From CAWARU01 sp963805795 (GTDB taxonomy: Bacteria > Pseudomonadota > Gammaproteobacteria > UBA6186 > Azoamicaceae), in contig CAWDVG010000001.1 in NCBI GenBank assembly GCA_963805795.1, forward strand, positions 930,001 to 994,000: DNA of 64,000 nt, given 5' to 3'. The first letter of the stretch is position 1. Every line of letters begins with the position of its first letter. The position numbers were made by a program, and so were the translations under genes. Below the pieces are notes generated by a model. The model saw only the letters and a list, made by a program, of their open reading frames with translations, did not search any database and had not been told where the DNA came from. This document shows positions 9,162 through 17,980 of the stretch, piece by piece.

Positions 9162-10099
9162 TTATTTAAGATCCTATGTAACAAAATACAGGTTAGTAAA
9201 ATGATTCCAATCAATATTAAGGTTAATATTGTTGGTATTTGAACCCAAGGTTCTATTAACATTTTAGTACCTATCAAAATCAATATTATGGCAATTCCAT
9301 AGTTGAGAGATTGAAATCGATCTGACATATTAGCAAATAGGAAATATAAAGATCGTAAGCCTAAAATGGCAAAAATATTAGAAGTAACCACTATAAAGGG
9401 ATCAGTCGTAATGGCAAAAATGGCTGGGATACTATCTAGTGCAAAAATTATATCACTCAGTTCTATCAAGATAAGTGTTAGGAATAAAGGGGTAACATAC
9501 CAAACCCCTTTTTGCACAATAAAAAACCGTTCTTGATGAAAGCCTGAAGTGACGTTTAAATGTTTTCGTAACCATTGAATAAGGAAATTTTTATTCAAAT
9601 CTATTTTTTTATGATGACTAAAGCACATTTTAATACCTATCAATATTAAAAAAGCTCCAAAAAACCACATCAACCAATGAAATTTTATGATTAACCAAAC
9701 CCCTAAAAATATCATGCCAAGCCGCAATACAATGGCTCCTAAAACGCCCCATAATAAAACTGGTTTTTGAAGTTCTGCAGGTACTGCAAAATATTTAAAT
9801 ATCATGATAAATACAAAAATATTGTCTATTGAAAGTGACTTTTCTACTAAAAAACCAGTAAAAAATTCTAAGGCTTTTTGGTTGGCAAATGCTAAGGAAT
9901 CTGTATTGTAAAGATAGATCCATAGTAAGCAATTAAATAATAAGGCGAGCCCTATCCAAATAATAAACCAGATCGCTGCTTCCTGATTTGAAATTTTATG
10001 TGCCTTTTTCCCTCCTAAAAAAAATATATCGATTGCTAGAAAAATTGTAATCACAATAAAAAAGCTAGGCCACAGCCACCCTGCAGCTATTGTTTGCAT
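9146..10099 (-). CDS. TerC/Alx-family integral membrane protein
   Basis: 317 residues with about eight to nine membrane helices. TerC hallmarks are present: acidic residues within membrane segments (AIDIFFLG, VEKSLSIDNIFVF, LIELSDIIFALDSIPAIFAIT) and the ending LGLRSLYFL. The family is linked to manganese and other metal ion export and, in ter operons, to tellurite resistance. No other ter gene is present, so an Alx-like metal or pH role is more likely. It lies 5 bases downstream of the MFS gene and overlaps the hydrolase gene. Confidence 0.9.
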   Translation of the reverse strand: MQTIAAGWLWPSFFIVITIFLAIDIFFLGGKKAHKISNQEAAIWFIIWIGLALLFNCLLWIYLYNTDSLAFANQKALEFFTGFLVEKSLSIDNIFVFIMIFKYFAVPAELQKPVLLWGVLGAIVLRLGMIFLGVWLIIKFHWLMWFFGAFLILIGIKMCFSHHKKIDLNKNFLIQWLRKHLNVTSGFHQERFFIVQKGVWYVTPLFLTLILIELSDIIFALDSIPAIFAITTDPFIVVTSNIFAILGLRSLYFLFANMSDRFQSLNYGIAIILILIGTKMLIEPWVQIPTILTLILIGIILLTCILLHRILNKCNLK

Positions 10100-10104
10100 A
10101 ACGT

Positions 10105-11391
10105 TTAATCCTTAGTCTCAGCGGTTATTTTTTTTGGAAAACGAAGGGGTAATAATATGAATAGACCAACCACAAGAAAAATTAAAATACTAGAAAGCCC
10201 TATTCTTTGGCTAGAAAAAATATAGGTGACAGTTCCCACCAGCCAAGGCCCTAAGAAGGCAGTTACTTTACCCGATAAGGCAAAAAATCCAAATGCCTCG
10301 GTCATTCGTTCGGGTGGTGCGATATGAGTCATTAAACTTCGGCTTGCTGCTTGCACGGGTCCAACAAATAAGGAAAGCGTTAAGCCAAAAAACCAAAATA
10401 ATGCGATAGTGTCTACCAAAAGCAATCCAATTAAAGCAACTGTTAACAATATTAAAGATAATGTGACCGTTTTTTTAGAACCAATATAATCATCTAACCA
10501 AGCAAAACCAGCAGCGCCTAATCCAGCCGCAACATTCATGGCTATACCTAGTTTTACAATATCAGTAGGACTAAAACCAAATTGACTGGCGGCATAAATA
10601 CCTCCAAAAGCAAAAATTGTATTCAATCCATCCATATAAAGCATATTAGCCAGTAGGAACCACAATATTTTTTTATCTTGTTGTAATATCAGAAAGTGTT
10701 TGACTAGGTTTTTAGTTCCATTTCCTATGGCTTTCCTAAGTGTAATGGTTCTTTTTGCTTGATCGGGAACAAACAAAAAAAGCGGTATCGCAAATATCAA
10801 TAGCCATAGAGCAACCAGAGGTCCACAGAGACGAAGCCGCTCTGCTTTGCTTGCACCTAATGATATCCAGCTAGAATCTGCCTGTAGGATGTATAGCGCT
10901 ACGATAAGAGAGATCAACCCTCCTATATATCCAAAACCCCATGCCAAGCCTGAAAGTCTACCAATATGGCTTTCTGCAACTAAATTAAACATCATAGCAT
11001 TATAAAAAACAGTCGCGATAGCAAAACCTAAGTTTCCTAATATTAATAAACCTAGGGTCCAAGTGATATATTCAGGGGAGGGTTCAGAAAACCACAGCAA
11101 AAATGAACTTAAAATTGTTAATCCAGTAAAAAATGCAATCCAAGGTTTACGACGACCCTCTTGGTCAGAAATGGCCCCTAAAAAAGGGCTTAAAATAGCA
11201 ACAATTAAACCAGATAATGCCAGTGCATAGCCCCATTGCTCTGTACCCTTTATGGCATCCATAGCAATCATTTGGGTAAAGTAACTTGCGAAAATAAAAG
11301 TTCTAATAATGGTTGGGAAAGCAGCATTAGCCCAGTCGTAAAGACTCCAGGAAATAAGAACGAGCATAGAAGCATTATTATGATTGTTCAT
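10105..11391 (-). CDS. MFS transporter, UMF1/ATG22-like family
   Basis: About 428 residues and 11-12 membrane helices. The N-terminal SWSLYDWANAAFPTII and the loop around GAISDQEGRRKPWIAFF are typical of the UMF1 branch of the major facilitator superfamily, related to vacuolar amino-acid exporter ATG22. I prefer the ATG at 11391 (MNNHNN); a GTG at 11406 would add five residues and neither site has a good ribosome binding site. It is the first gene of the operon with TerC and the hydrolase. The substrate is unknown, possibly amino acids. Confidence 0.85.
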   Translation of the reverse strand: MNNHNNASMLVLISWSLYDWANAAFPTIIRTFIFASYFTQMIAMDAIKGTEQWGYALALSGLIVAILSPFLGAISDQEGRRKPWIAFFTGLTILSSFLLWFSEPSPEYITWTLGLLILGNLGFAIATVFYNAMMFNLVAESHIGRLSGLAWGFGYIGGLISLIVALYILQADSSWISLGASKAERLRLCGPLVALWLLIFAIPLFLFVPDQAKRTITLRKAIGNGTKNLVKHFLILQQDKKILWFLLANMLYMDGLNTIFAFGGIYAASQFGFSPTDIVKLGIAMNVAAGLGAAGFAWLDDYIGSKKTVTLSLILLTVALIGLLLVDTIALFWFFGLTLSLFVGPVQAASRSLMTHIAPPERMTEAFGFFALSGKVTAFLGPWLVGTVTYIFSSQRIGLSSILIFLVVGLFILLPLRFPKKITAETKD

Positions 11392-11578
11392 AATAAATAT
11401 AACCACAACAGCTATTACAATTGACCTATTATAATATCATAGCAGTCAAACTATTAATTTTCTAATCATTTACGATACTGTTTTTGTTAATTATAAAAAA
11501 TAAAGAGGAAGTTAAAAAAGTATTGGAATTAATTGCCAGTGAATTTCCGTATTTGGACCTGGGATGAGAATAGAGGTT

Positions 11579-11602
11579 ACTCGCACCATCCCCGGTGCGA
11601 GT
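11579..11602. terminator. Stem-loop downstream of the 11643-13955 gene
   Basis: Perfect 9-bp stem ACTCGCACC / GGTGCGAGT around an ATCCCC loop, extended by AGAG/CTCT pairing outside. It lies about 40 bases past the stop of the minus-strand gene. There is no long T-run on that strand, so intrinsic termination is only plausible. Confidence 0.4.
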
Positions 11603-11642
11603 TCTCTTTATCTAGATATAACTTTTATATCCTTCCTTGAAT

Positions 11643-13955
11643 TTATTTATTGGAAGCTACAGCTGCAGCCGCTGCACCAGGGCCATCCGTTGAAAGATCA
11701 TCTGTCATGAGGTCGTTTGCAGCTAAACCATTAACGCCTGCTGCGGCCTTTGCATCTTTCTGGTAGGTTAACGCTGGTCCTGGTTGTATATTTTGAGCAG
11801 CAGGCCCTGGTGCTGCTTGGTTTGCCTCTTCTGCTTTCTTCTTTTGAAGATCTGCTTCACGCTGCTGCTGCAATTTTTGTTTCGCCTGAATCCCTTCCAT
11901 TTGAAGCCGCATAGTTTCCATCTGCTGCTTCATTTTTTCGTTTTCTTCCTTAAGCTTTTGCATCTCTTCCTGCAGCTTTTGTGCCGCGAGTGCTTTCGCT
12001 GCTTGTTCTTGTTCCTGTTTGAGCTTATCTTCATTTACGTCTTTAGAGGTGAGTGCGTATTCAAGTTCAACCTCTCCGGTTTTATTTGGCGATCCACCCG
12101 AAGCAGCGACAATTTCCTTCGCTGCTTTTTGTTCTACCCCAGTAAATAAAAAGCCTTTATTTTCGTTGGAAGGACGCTCTAGAGCCCAAGTATCATCGGT
12201 AGGTCGCATTACAAAGTAGTTTCTTGATTTACCGTCAATATGTAGCTTGGCCAATATACCAAATTGACCTGGTTTATCCATTCGAACGCGATAGTAGGTT
12301 CCAGACTCAACTTCAATATAACCACGAACGGGTTGAGAGACTGTCCAATTAGGAAAATATTCACTTCCTTTATTAAGTTCGATGGATATTTTTACGCTCC
12401 CTGCATAACCTGTATTAAAAGATCCGTTAGCGGGTATCTGACCGGGTAATACCATTTTGAGCGCAGAGATACGCCAGTCCGAAATCACAGGGGGTGCAGC
12501 GGTTTCACCAAAAGTTTGGCGTGTGGCGCGACCTAACTGCGTGATACCCAACATATTTATGGGGGCTGGCGCTGGTGCCGGGGCAGGTGCTGCAGCAGCC
12601 ATAGGCGTTGGTGCAGGTCCTCCTCGTTGTGCCACTGAAGATGTTGGGGTAGCAGCTGAAGCTGCATGTTGTAATGCCATAGCACGTTGCATTTGTTGCT
12701 GCAACAAAATTTGTTGTTGCTGTTGGTACTGTGCTGCAAGAATCTGTGCCGTTTGTTGTTGCTGCAAAGGGATCGCGCCTGTTAGGGTTGGCGGAAATGC
12801 AGAAGCTGTGGGCGTGTAAGATAAAGGACTTCTTTGGGTAAGGGGTCCCATGGACATAGTTCTAACAGCAGTGGCAGCGCCAGTAAGTGCACTGTCACTC
12901 AATAAGAAGCTTATCGCAGGTGGTATTACAGCTTCTGCAGAAGCACTAGCAGCCGTGGCAGTGGCAGAACCAGAACGCTCTTGCGATTTTACAGCACTGC
13001 TTGCCAACTTAGCATTTTCTTCCTCAATTTGATCAGCAACTTGGGCATCTTGTGCTTGCTTTAGCTCTCGCTCATCTGGATTCAGTTCCACACCCCCTGC
13101 CCATTTGGTTACAAAGTTGGTGAATAAACGTGAACCCGTAATGGATTCTGTATTGGATTTTTGAGGTTTTTTAACACTCAGATAAAACATAGGGCGCCAT
13201 TTATGCAACTCCACCAACTGTGCAATGGTAGAGCCCGCTGCAAAGGTAATATTGAAATAATAAAGATGGCCTTTTACGACTTTTAAATAACCAGTGCTTT
13301 GGTGTATCGATACGCCTGGTTTTCTTCGAACATATACCAAATCACTATTGAATTTTTGTGCCTTTTCGTCTTTGGAATTTGGATCACCCTTATAGGGACG
13401 CATTGTGATAGAGGTTGTGCTTATATCATCTTTGGTGCTTAATCGACAACCAGAGGGCACTACACAATGTTGATACTTAGCAAAAGGTTTGTCATGATTC
13501 CACAATAAGGCCCGAGAACCTACACCGATCGTTTCTTCATCTGCTTTTTTTGCTATGCCAGTTAATGGATCCATCGCATAGACATTAAACTCAAAAGACC
13601 AATAGGCATGCTGAGGTAAGGTATTTTCCGGTCCGAAGACAACGCAAAGAGAAGCAGGTAGAGTGGAAGTCATTTCGACTTGATTCCAATCGGGCGCCCA
13701 AGTCACGGTAATGGTTTTAGGGGTTGGCAAGGGACCAATGATGCTGCCCGAGTTGCCAGTTGTAGCAGCAGTACTACTTCCATTTCTGTTACTAGCTGCA
13801 GTACTTGCTGCAGGTGCAGAACTTGCTCCGCTACCACTGCCTGAGCCTGCTGTTTGTGAAGATACTGCAGTCATCACTCCGGATGCCATAGATGAAAGCC
13901 CATTACTGATAGCATCACTTAAAGATTTTTGTGTTTGTTCAGCGGATTGCGACAT
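11643..13955 (-). CDS. Low-complexity coiled-coil protein with novel N-terminal domain (paralogue of 38534-41284)
   Basis: 770 residues, no recognised family. Layout: Ser/Ala/Gly-rich segment (1-70); a globular beta-rich domain (about 72-265) with motifs VVPSGCRLST and NITFAAGSTIA; an Ala-rich segment; a Gln-rich tract (about 398-422); an Ala-Pro tract (452-465); a second globular segment (about 488-595) in which RGYIEVESGTYYRVR resembles the first domain; and a coiled coil (about 639-712). The first domain is clearly shared with the protein at 38534-41284. No signal peptide or membrane helix is visible. GGAG seven bases upstream supports the start. The architecture is like that of secreted effectors of amoeba-dwelling bacteria; this is inference. 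Confidence 0.8.
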   Translation of the reverse strand: MSQSAEQTQKSLSDAISNGLSSMASGVMTAVSSQTAGSGSGSGASSAPAASTAASNRNGSSTAATTGNSGSIIGPLPTPKTITVTWAPDWNQVEMTSTLPASLCVVFGPENTLPQHAYWSFEFNVYAMDPLTGIAKKADEETIGVGSRALLWNHDKPFAKYQHCVVPSGCRLSTKDDISTTSITMRPYKGDPNSKDEKAQKFNSDLVYVRRKPGVSIHQSTGYLKVVKGHLYYFNITFAAGSTIAQLVELHKWRPMFYLSVKKPQKSNTESITGSRLFTNFVTKWAGGVELNPDERELKQAQDAQVADQIEEENAKLASSAVKSQERSGSATATAASASAEAVIPPAISFLLSDSALTGAATAVRTMSMGPLTQRSPLSYTPTASAFPPTLTGAIPLQQQQTAQILAAQYQQQQQILLQQQMQRAMALQHAASAATPTSSVAQRGGPAPTPMAAAAPAPAPAPAPINMLGITQLGRATRQTFGETAAPPVISDWRISALKMVLPGQIPANGSFNTGYAGSVKISIELNKGSEYFPNWTVSQPVRGYIEVESGTYYRVRMDKPGQFGILAKLHIDGKSRNYFVMRPTDDTWALERPSNENKGFLFTGVEQKAAKEIVAASGGSPNKTGEVELEYALTSKDVNEDKLKQEQEQAAKALAAQKLQEEMQKLKEENEKMKQQMETMRLQMEGIQAKQKLQQQREADLQKKKAEEANQAAPGPAAQNIQPGPALTYQKDAKAAAGVNGLAANDLMTDDLSTDGPGAAAAAVASNK

Positions 13956-14198
13956 AAGTTTCTCCAGATTGTTTAGTTATAGCTCAAAAAATTGATTTCA
14001 AGTCATTTTACATATTTATTAAATGCATTACAACCCTCCCCCTTGCGCCCCATGGTTCTTAGTTATCTTTCTTTCGGCAAGTATTAAGCAAAACGAGTTG
14101 CAAGATCTATACTTAATAATTAATAGTCTTGTAAATGCACCTAAAAGTTGGTCAAAAAATTTACGTTGATAAATTAATAGAGTAAAAGGAAAAAATAT

Positions 14199-14738
14199 AT
14201 GAGCACAATCAAAACCATTACTGAATGTTTATCTAGTATTATTCAAAACTATCAGCACTTAGAAAAGCAGCCCAAAAAACTAATGAACGAAATTCTGCAT
14301 TATCATGAAAAAAATCCCTCAGCAAAATTACAAATAATGTTGTTAGAAAAATTGAGGGACTATATTGGAAATAATCTCACAAATCCCCATGAACAAAGAA
14401 TGGCTGAATTAGGTGCTCTATTAATTTTAAAGGCTTTATTATCAGATACCACCCCAGAAGGTAAAGTGTATTATTATTTAATTGAAAAACTGGGACTTAA
14501 CAAAGAAATTGCGAAAGTTTTAAAACATATTAATCCAAGCGAAGAAATGGACCCCACTCATGCCGATTATATTAACATATCAGAGGATGCCATTCGATTT
14601 TGTAAAAGTATTCTTGAAAAACCCGAAGTCACACAAACATTCCCAGCTGCTTTTCTCAAAGATTTATTTAGCACAATCGCTATTGAATTAGATTACGATG
14701 ATAGGTTGTTGTACACAATTAATCCACCCAAAATGTAA
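14199..14738 (+). CDS. Hypothetical helical protein
   Basis: 179 residues, predominantly helical by eye, with no signal peptide, membrane segment or motif that I recognise. AAAGGA precedes the ATG by about eight bases, and the codon use matches neighbouring genes, so it is likely real. It is divergent from the 770-residue gene across a 243-base gap and converges on hemB. The 3' end lies against the long inverted repeat at 14743. The function is unknown. Confidence 0.65.
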   Translation: MSTIKTITECLSSIIQNYQHLEKQPKKLMNEILHYHEKNPSAKLQIMLLEKLRDYIGNNLTNPHEQRMAELGALLILKALLSDTTPEGKVYYYLIEKLGLNKEIAKVLKHINPSEEMDPTHADYINISEDAIRFCKSILEKPEVTQTFPAAFLKDLFSTIAIELDYDDRLLYTINPPKM

Positions 14739-14742
14739 AATG

Positions 14743-14809
14743 TGGGACCGGTTCATTTAATGCTGGTGTGACCTAGAAATTCACACCAGCATTAAATGAA
14801 CCGGTCCCA
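14743..14809. repeat. 29-bp perfect inverted repeat overlapping the hemB 3' end
   Basis: Arms 14743-14771 and 14781-14809 are exact reverse complements separated by a 9-base loop. The right arm contains the last codons of hemB (ending WDRFI and the stop), so the left arm is an inverted copy of coding sequence. It sits between convergent genes and would form a very stable hairpin in both transcripts, possibly acting as a bidirectional terminator or RNA-stabilising structure. Confidence 0.9.
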
Positions 14810-15832
14810 ATAAGCAGCCTCTTTAGCATAATAAGTAATAATAAAATCTGCGCCGGCTCGACGAATAGCAGTGAGTACTTCCATAGCTGATGTTCGTTCA
14901 TCCACCCAGCCTTTTTCGGCGGCAGCCTTTATCATGGCAAATTCCCCACTGGTATGATAAGCCCCAAGAGGCAATTCAGGAAAATTTTGTTTAACCCGAC
15001 AAATAACATCCAGATAGGTATGGGCGGGTTTAACCATGAGCATATCTGCCCCTTCTGCAATATCTAAGGCACATTCGCGTAAGGCTTCCTTACTATTGGC
15101 ATAATCCATCTGATGTGAACGTCGATCACCAAAACTTGGAGCACCTTGTGCTGCCTCTCTGAAAGGTCCATACATGGAAGAAGAATATTTTGCAGAATAG
15201 CTTAAGATGGGTAAATGCTGGAACCCAGCCCCATCAAGGCCATAGCGCAAGGCTTGCACCATGCCATCTATCATGCCACTCGGTGCTATAATATCAACCC
15301 CTGCCCTTGCATGACTAATAGCTTGTTTAACCAGTAATTCTAATGTAGCGTCGTTATCAATGATTGAAGACGTCGGATTATGACTAGCCTTTGCATCATT
15401 CGTTAAGTTTCTTAACCATACACCGCAATGCCCATGATCCGTATATTCGCAAAAACAGACGTCGGAAATAATCAAAAGATTAGGTGCCCATTTCTTTATT
15501 TCTGGGATAGCCCTTTGCATAATGCCATTATCTGCATAGGAATCGGATCCGATAGCATCCTTATGTTCCGGAATACCAAATAAAATAATATTTTTAATGC
15601 CTAGGCTTTGAATTTCATTGATTTCTGCTTCGAGGTTATCGATGCTATGTTGAAAATGGCCCGGCATGCTAGCAATTGGATTTTTAATTCCTTTACCATG
15701 GATAATAAATAAGGGCAGAATAAGTTGATCAAGATTTAATTGCGTTTCACGCGCGAGACTTCTCGTGTGAGGTGATAGTCGTAAACGTCTTAATCTTGTT
15801 TTCGGAAACATTCCCATATTATTTTTTTGCAA
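14792..15832 (-). CDS. hemB: Delta-aminolevulinic acid dehydratase (porphobilinogen synthase)
   Basis: Condenses two 5-aminolevulinate molecules to porphobilinogen in haem synthesis, in the cytosol. The zinc-site motif DVCFCEYTDHGHCG has all three Cys, so this is the zinc-dependent type. Schiff-base lysines are in YSAKYSS and MVKPAH, and the C-terminal TYYAKEAAYWDRF is conserved. Length (346 aa) is slightly above the usual 325-335 because of the N-terminus. The listed start is TTG with GGGGAAG about five bases upstream; ATGs at 15817 and 15811 are alternatives. It lies downstream of the helicase gene on the same strand, separated by an inverted repeat. Confidence 0.96.
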   Translation of the reverse strand: MQKNNMGMFPKTRLRRLRLSPHTRSLARETQLNLDQLILPLFIIHGKGIKNPIASMPGHFQHSIDNLEAEINEIQSLGIKNIILFGIPEHKDAIGSDSYADNGIMQRAIPEIKKWAPNLLIISDVCFCEYTDHGHCGVWLRNLTNDAKASHNPTSSIIDNDATLELLVKQAISHARAGVDIIAPSGMIDGMVQALRYGLDGAGFQHLPILSYSAKYSSSMYGPFREAAQGAPSFGDRRSHQMDYANSKEALRECALDIAEGADMLMVKPAHTYLDVICRVKQNFPELPLGAYHTSGEFAMIKAAAEKGWVDERTSAMEVLTAIRRAGADFIITYYAKEAAYWDRFI

Positions 15833-15849
15833 TATTCTTCCCCTAATTC

Positions 15850-15936
15850 GGGGTCAAAGCCGAACCAATAGACAAATCTTTTTTTCATAAAAGCGATATC
15901 TTCATAAAGGTTTGTCTATTGTCCGGCTTTGACCCC
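15850..15936. repeat. Imperfect inverted repeat between helicase and hemB
   Basis: Left arm from 15850 (GGGGTCAAAGCCG, then CCAATAGACAAA) and right arm ending 15936 are about 27 bases each and match with two differences. The spacer is about 34 bases and A/T-rich. It lies between two same-strand genes. It could be a terminator for the helicase or a small mobile palindromic element. Confidence 0.75.
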
Positions 15937-15944
15937 ATTTAGTT

Positions 15945-17129
15945 CTAGGTTAACTCCCTTGGCCGCATAGGAGCGCGTCTTCGAGCTTGTTGCCCATTAT
16001 TAGATCCAAATCTTGGTTTGGCAAATGTTTTTACATGAGCACCTGGGCGGACATGACGACGACCTTTTGCTGGGGGTGCAGATTTAGGACCACCGAAAGC
16101 CATTTTACCAGCTTTTGGTTCGAGACCTGCAATGACTGTTCTATTGAGTTGCTGGCCTGTAAAGCGTTCAATCATCACTAATTGTCGCCAATCTTTCGGT
16201 TCAACCAAAGAAATTGCGGTACCCGTCTCCCCTGCTCTTCCCGTTCGACCAATGCGATGAATATAGTCTTCAGCAGATTTAGGTAAATCATAGTTAATAA
16301 CATGTGATACTGCTTTCACATCTAATCCACGAGCTGCTACATCTGTTGCAATTAATACTCGAATTTGACCGCGTCGCATGCGATTTAAAGTTTGTGTACG
16401 TTTACTTTGCTTCATATCGCCATGGAGCGGTGCGCACATAATTTGTTTACTGCATAAATCATAAGCTAAAGATTCGGCTGCACGTTTGGTCGCAGTAAAT
16501 ACAATGGCTTGCCATACTTCTGTTTGCTCTAAAAGGTGCGACAGCAAAGCAAATTTATGCTTAGAATCATCGGCCTGATGCACAATCTGTGAAATTAATT
16601 CATTTGGCTTAGAACAAGAAGCCAATTTAACGCAATCTGGATTTTTCAGGATACGACGTGCTACCTGCAACACGGAGCCTTCTAAAGTTGCAGAAAATAA
16701 CAATATTTGTCTTTCTGCTGGTAAAGATTTAAGAATTTTTTCAATATCCTTCATGAAACCCATGTCTAACATACGATCGGCTTCATCGAGCACTAACATT
16801 TCAATACGAGAAAAATTAACACGGCCTTGATTCATATGATCTAATAACCGACCTGGAGTTGCGACTAATATATCGAAAGGTTTTCTCAGTAAATTTTCCT
16901 GGGCATAGTAAGAAACGCCCCCAGTAATGCTACCAAAGCGAAGATCGGTAAAACGCGATAATTTCCGAATACAATCGGTGACTTGTTCGGCTAATTCACG
17001 AGTAGGAGTTAAAATCAAAACTCGAGGTCCTGCTCCTGGTTTTTTAATCGAGGCAGTTAATAATTGATGGATAATCGGCACCACAAAAGCCATAGTTTTT
17101 CCGGTGCCTGTGTCTGCCGAGGCCATCAA
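15945..17129 (-). CDS. DEAD-box RNA helicase, main part (frameshifted from its N-terminus)
   Basis: ATP-dependent RNA helicase of the RhlE-like group. In order it has Walker A ASADTGTGKT, PTRELAEQ, TPGRLLDH, the DEAD motif VLDEADRMLDMGF, SAT in LLFSATLEG, VFTATKR, ATDVAARGLD and HRIGRTGRAG, then a basic Arg/Gly/Pro-rich tail typical for RNA binding. The Q motif is encoded in the overlapping frame at 17126-17317. The natural protein would read through from KGG into DLMASADTG, but the G-tract at 17132-17138 has seven bases where eight are needed. As written this part starts at TTG ATG overlapping the upstream stop (TGATG), so coupled re-initiation is possible. Confidence 0.88.
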   Translation of the reverse strand: MMASADTGTGKTMAFVVPIIHQLLTASIKKPGAGPRVLILTPTRELAEQVTDCIRKLSRFTDLRFGSITGGVSYYAQENLLRKPFDILVATPGRLLDHMNQGRVNFSRIEMLVLDEADRMLDMGFMKDIEKILKSLPAERQILLFSATLEGSVLQVARRILKNPDCVKLASCSKPNELISQIVHQADDSKHKFALLSHLLEQTEVWQAIVFTATKRAAESLAYDLCSKQIMCAPLHGDMKQSKRTQTLNRMRRGQIRVLIATDVAARGLDVKAVSHVINYDLPKSAEDYIHRIGRTGRAGETGTAISLVEPKDWRQLVMIERFTGQQLNRTVIAGLEPKAGKMAFGGPKSAPPAKGRRHVRPGAHVKTFAKPRFGSNNGQQARRRAPMRPRELT

Positions 17130-17317
17130 ATCCCCCCCTTAATAACAAGGGGGATAACTTGTTTTTGAATTTCTGTTGGGGAGACGAATTTATCAGCGCT
17201 TATGGCCTTTAATAATCGGGGTTCTAAATTCATTTCTTCAAATTTAGTTTCTAAGTTTGTGCTTTCTGCGCGGGTGACGTCAATAGCTTTAGCTTCGCTG
17301 TGTATATTTTTTGACAA
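17126..17317 (-). CDS. N-terminal fragment of DEAD-box helicase (Q motif), out of frame with the rest
   Basis: 63 residues ending at a premature stop in the homopolymer region. It contains the F-containing start of the Q motif (TKFEEMNL) and the Q motif itself (SPTEIQKQVIPLV), which bind adenine in DEAD-box proteins. It begins with TTG at 17317 with AGGAG seven bases upstream, so translation of the whole helicase evidently begins here. One added G in the tract at 17132-17138 would fuse it perfectly to the downstream part. It could be a true frameshift, a slippage or phase-variable site, or a sequencing error in a homopolymer. Confidence 0.8.
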   Translation of the reverse strand: MSKNIHSEAKAIDVTRAESTNLETKFEEMNLEPRLLKAISADKFVSPTEIQKQVIPLVIKGGI

Positions 17318-17980
17318 GGTAAACTCCTAATAGTCCTTTATCTTTAATCACTGAATAAAGACAAGGCACTGTTTTATAAAAAATACCTATAAAACAAATC
17401 TGAAGTAAGAGAAAATTCACTAATGAGATTGGATGTTCTCTATGGGTGATAAGTTACATAGGCTCTATTTAGCTAAAAGACTAGCAACTTATCTTGAATG
17501 AGATATAACGCGCAGGCCTAGATAGCAAAAATACAAGTTTTTATCTTTGTATTGTCGTACTTTACATGATTTTAAATCAAAAAGCAAATCTTTATAGGTT
17601 ATATTTCTGGTTTATGGATGATGCTCTATTATTTTATTATTCTTTATCTTCTTTATTCTTTATTGAAAAATGTTTGCATGTATCTACACTTATATATGGT
17701 ATGGTGTCGGCCGATTACAAATGGAAAAAATATGTAAGTAAATTATGTATCCTCTGTAACAAGCCGACTGAGGTAGATTATTATTAAACAAACAACAAGA
17801 ATATTAGGAAGATGTCTTAGGTCCTATAAAATATTAAATCAATAGTTGCTCAACTTCTTACTTTAATTTTTTTTAATAATTACTATATTTTTTTATGGTG
17901 AAAATGATATTCTCTGATCACTACTTAAAACTTTAAGTTAAAAAGGGATTTGATTGATTACTCTAAGGAGAAGTTAGCCA
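17318..17980. other. AT-rich intergenic region
   Basis: About 660 bases between the divergent helicase gene and the Ser/Pro-rich gene. I see no tRNA, inverted repeat or convincing gene. An open frame at 17566-17787 has no ribosome binding site and no recognisable protein character. Promoters for both flanking genes presumably lie here. Confidence 0.5.

Noticed and set aside
9146..10099. Tellurite resistance operon
   Set aside because: The gene is TerC/Alx family but no terA, terB, terD, terE or terZ is nearby, so calling a resistance operon is not supported.
11784..12149. 121-residue plus-strand frame rich in Leu and Phe
   Set aside because: Antisense shadow of the coiled-coil segment of the 11643-13955 gene.
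12457..12819. 120-residue plus-strand frame rich in Cys and Ala
   Set aside because: It is the antisense of the Gln/Ala-rich tract of the 11643-13955 protein; repeats of CTG/TTG read as Cys and Ala in another frame.
17566..17787. 73-residue open frame in a long gap
   Set aside because: No ribosome binding site, aromatic-rich AT-driven composition, no recognisable similarity. Likely chance.
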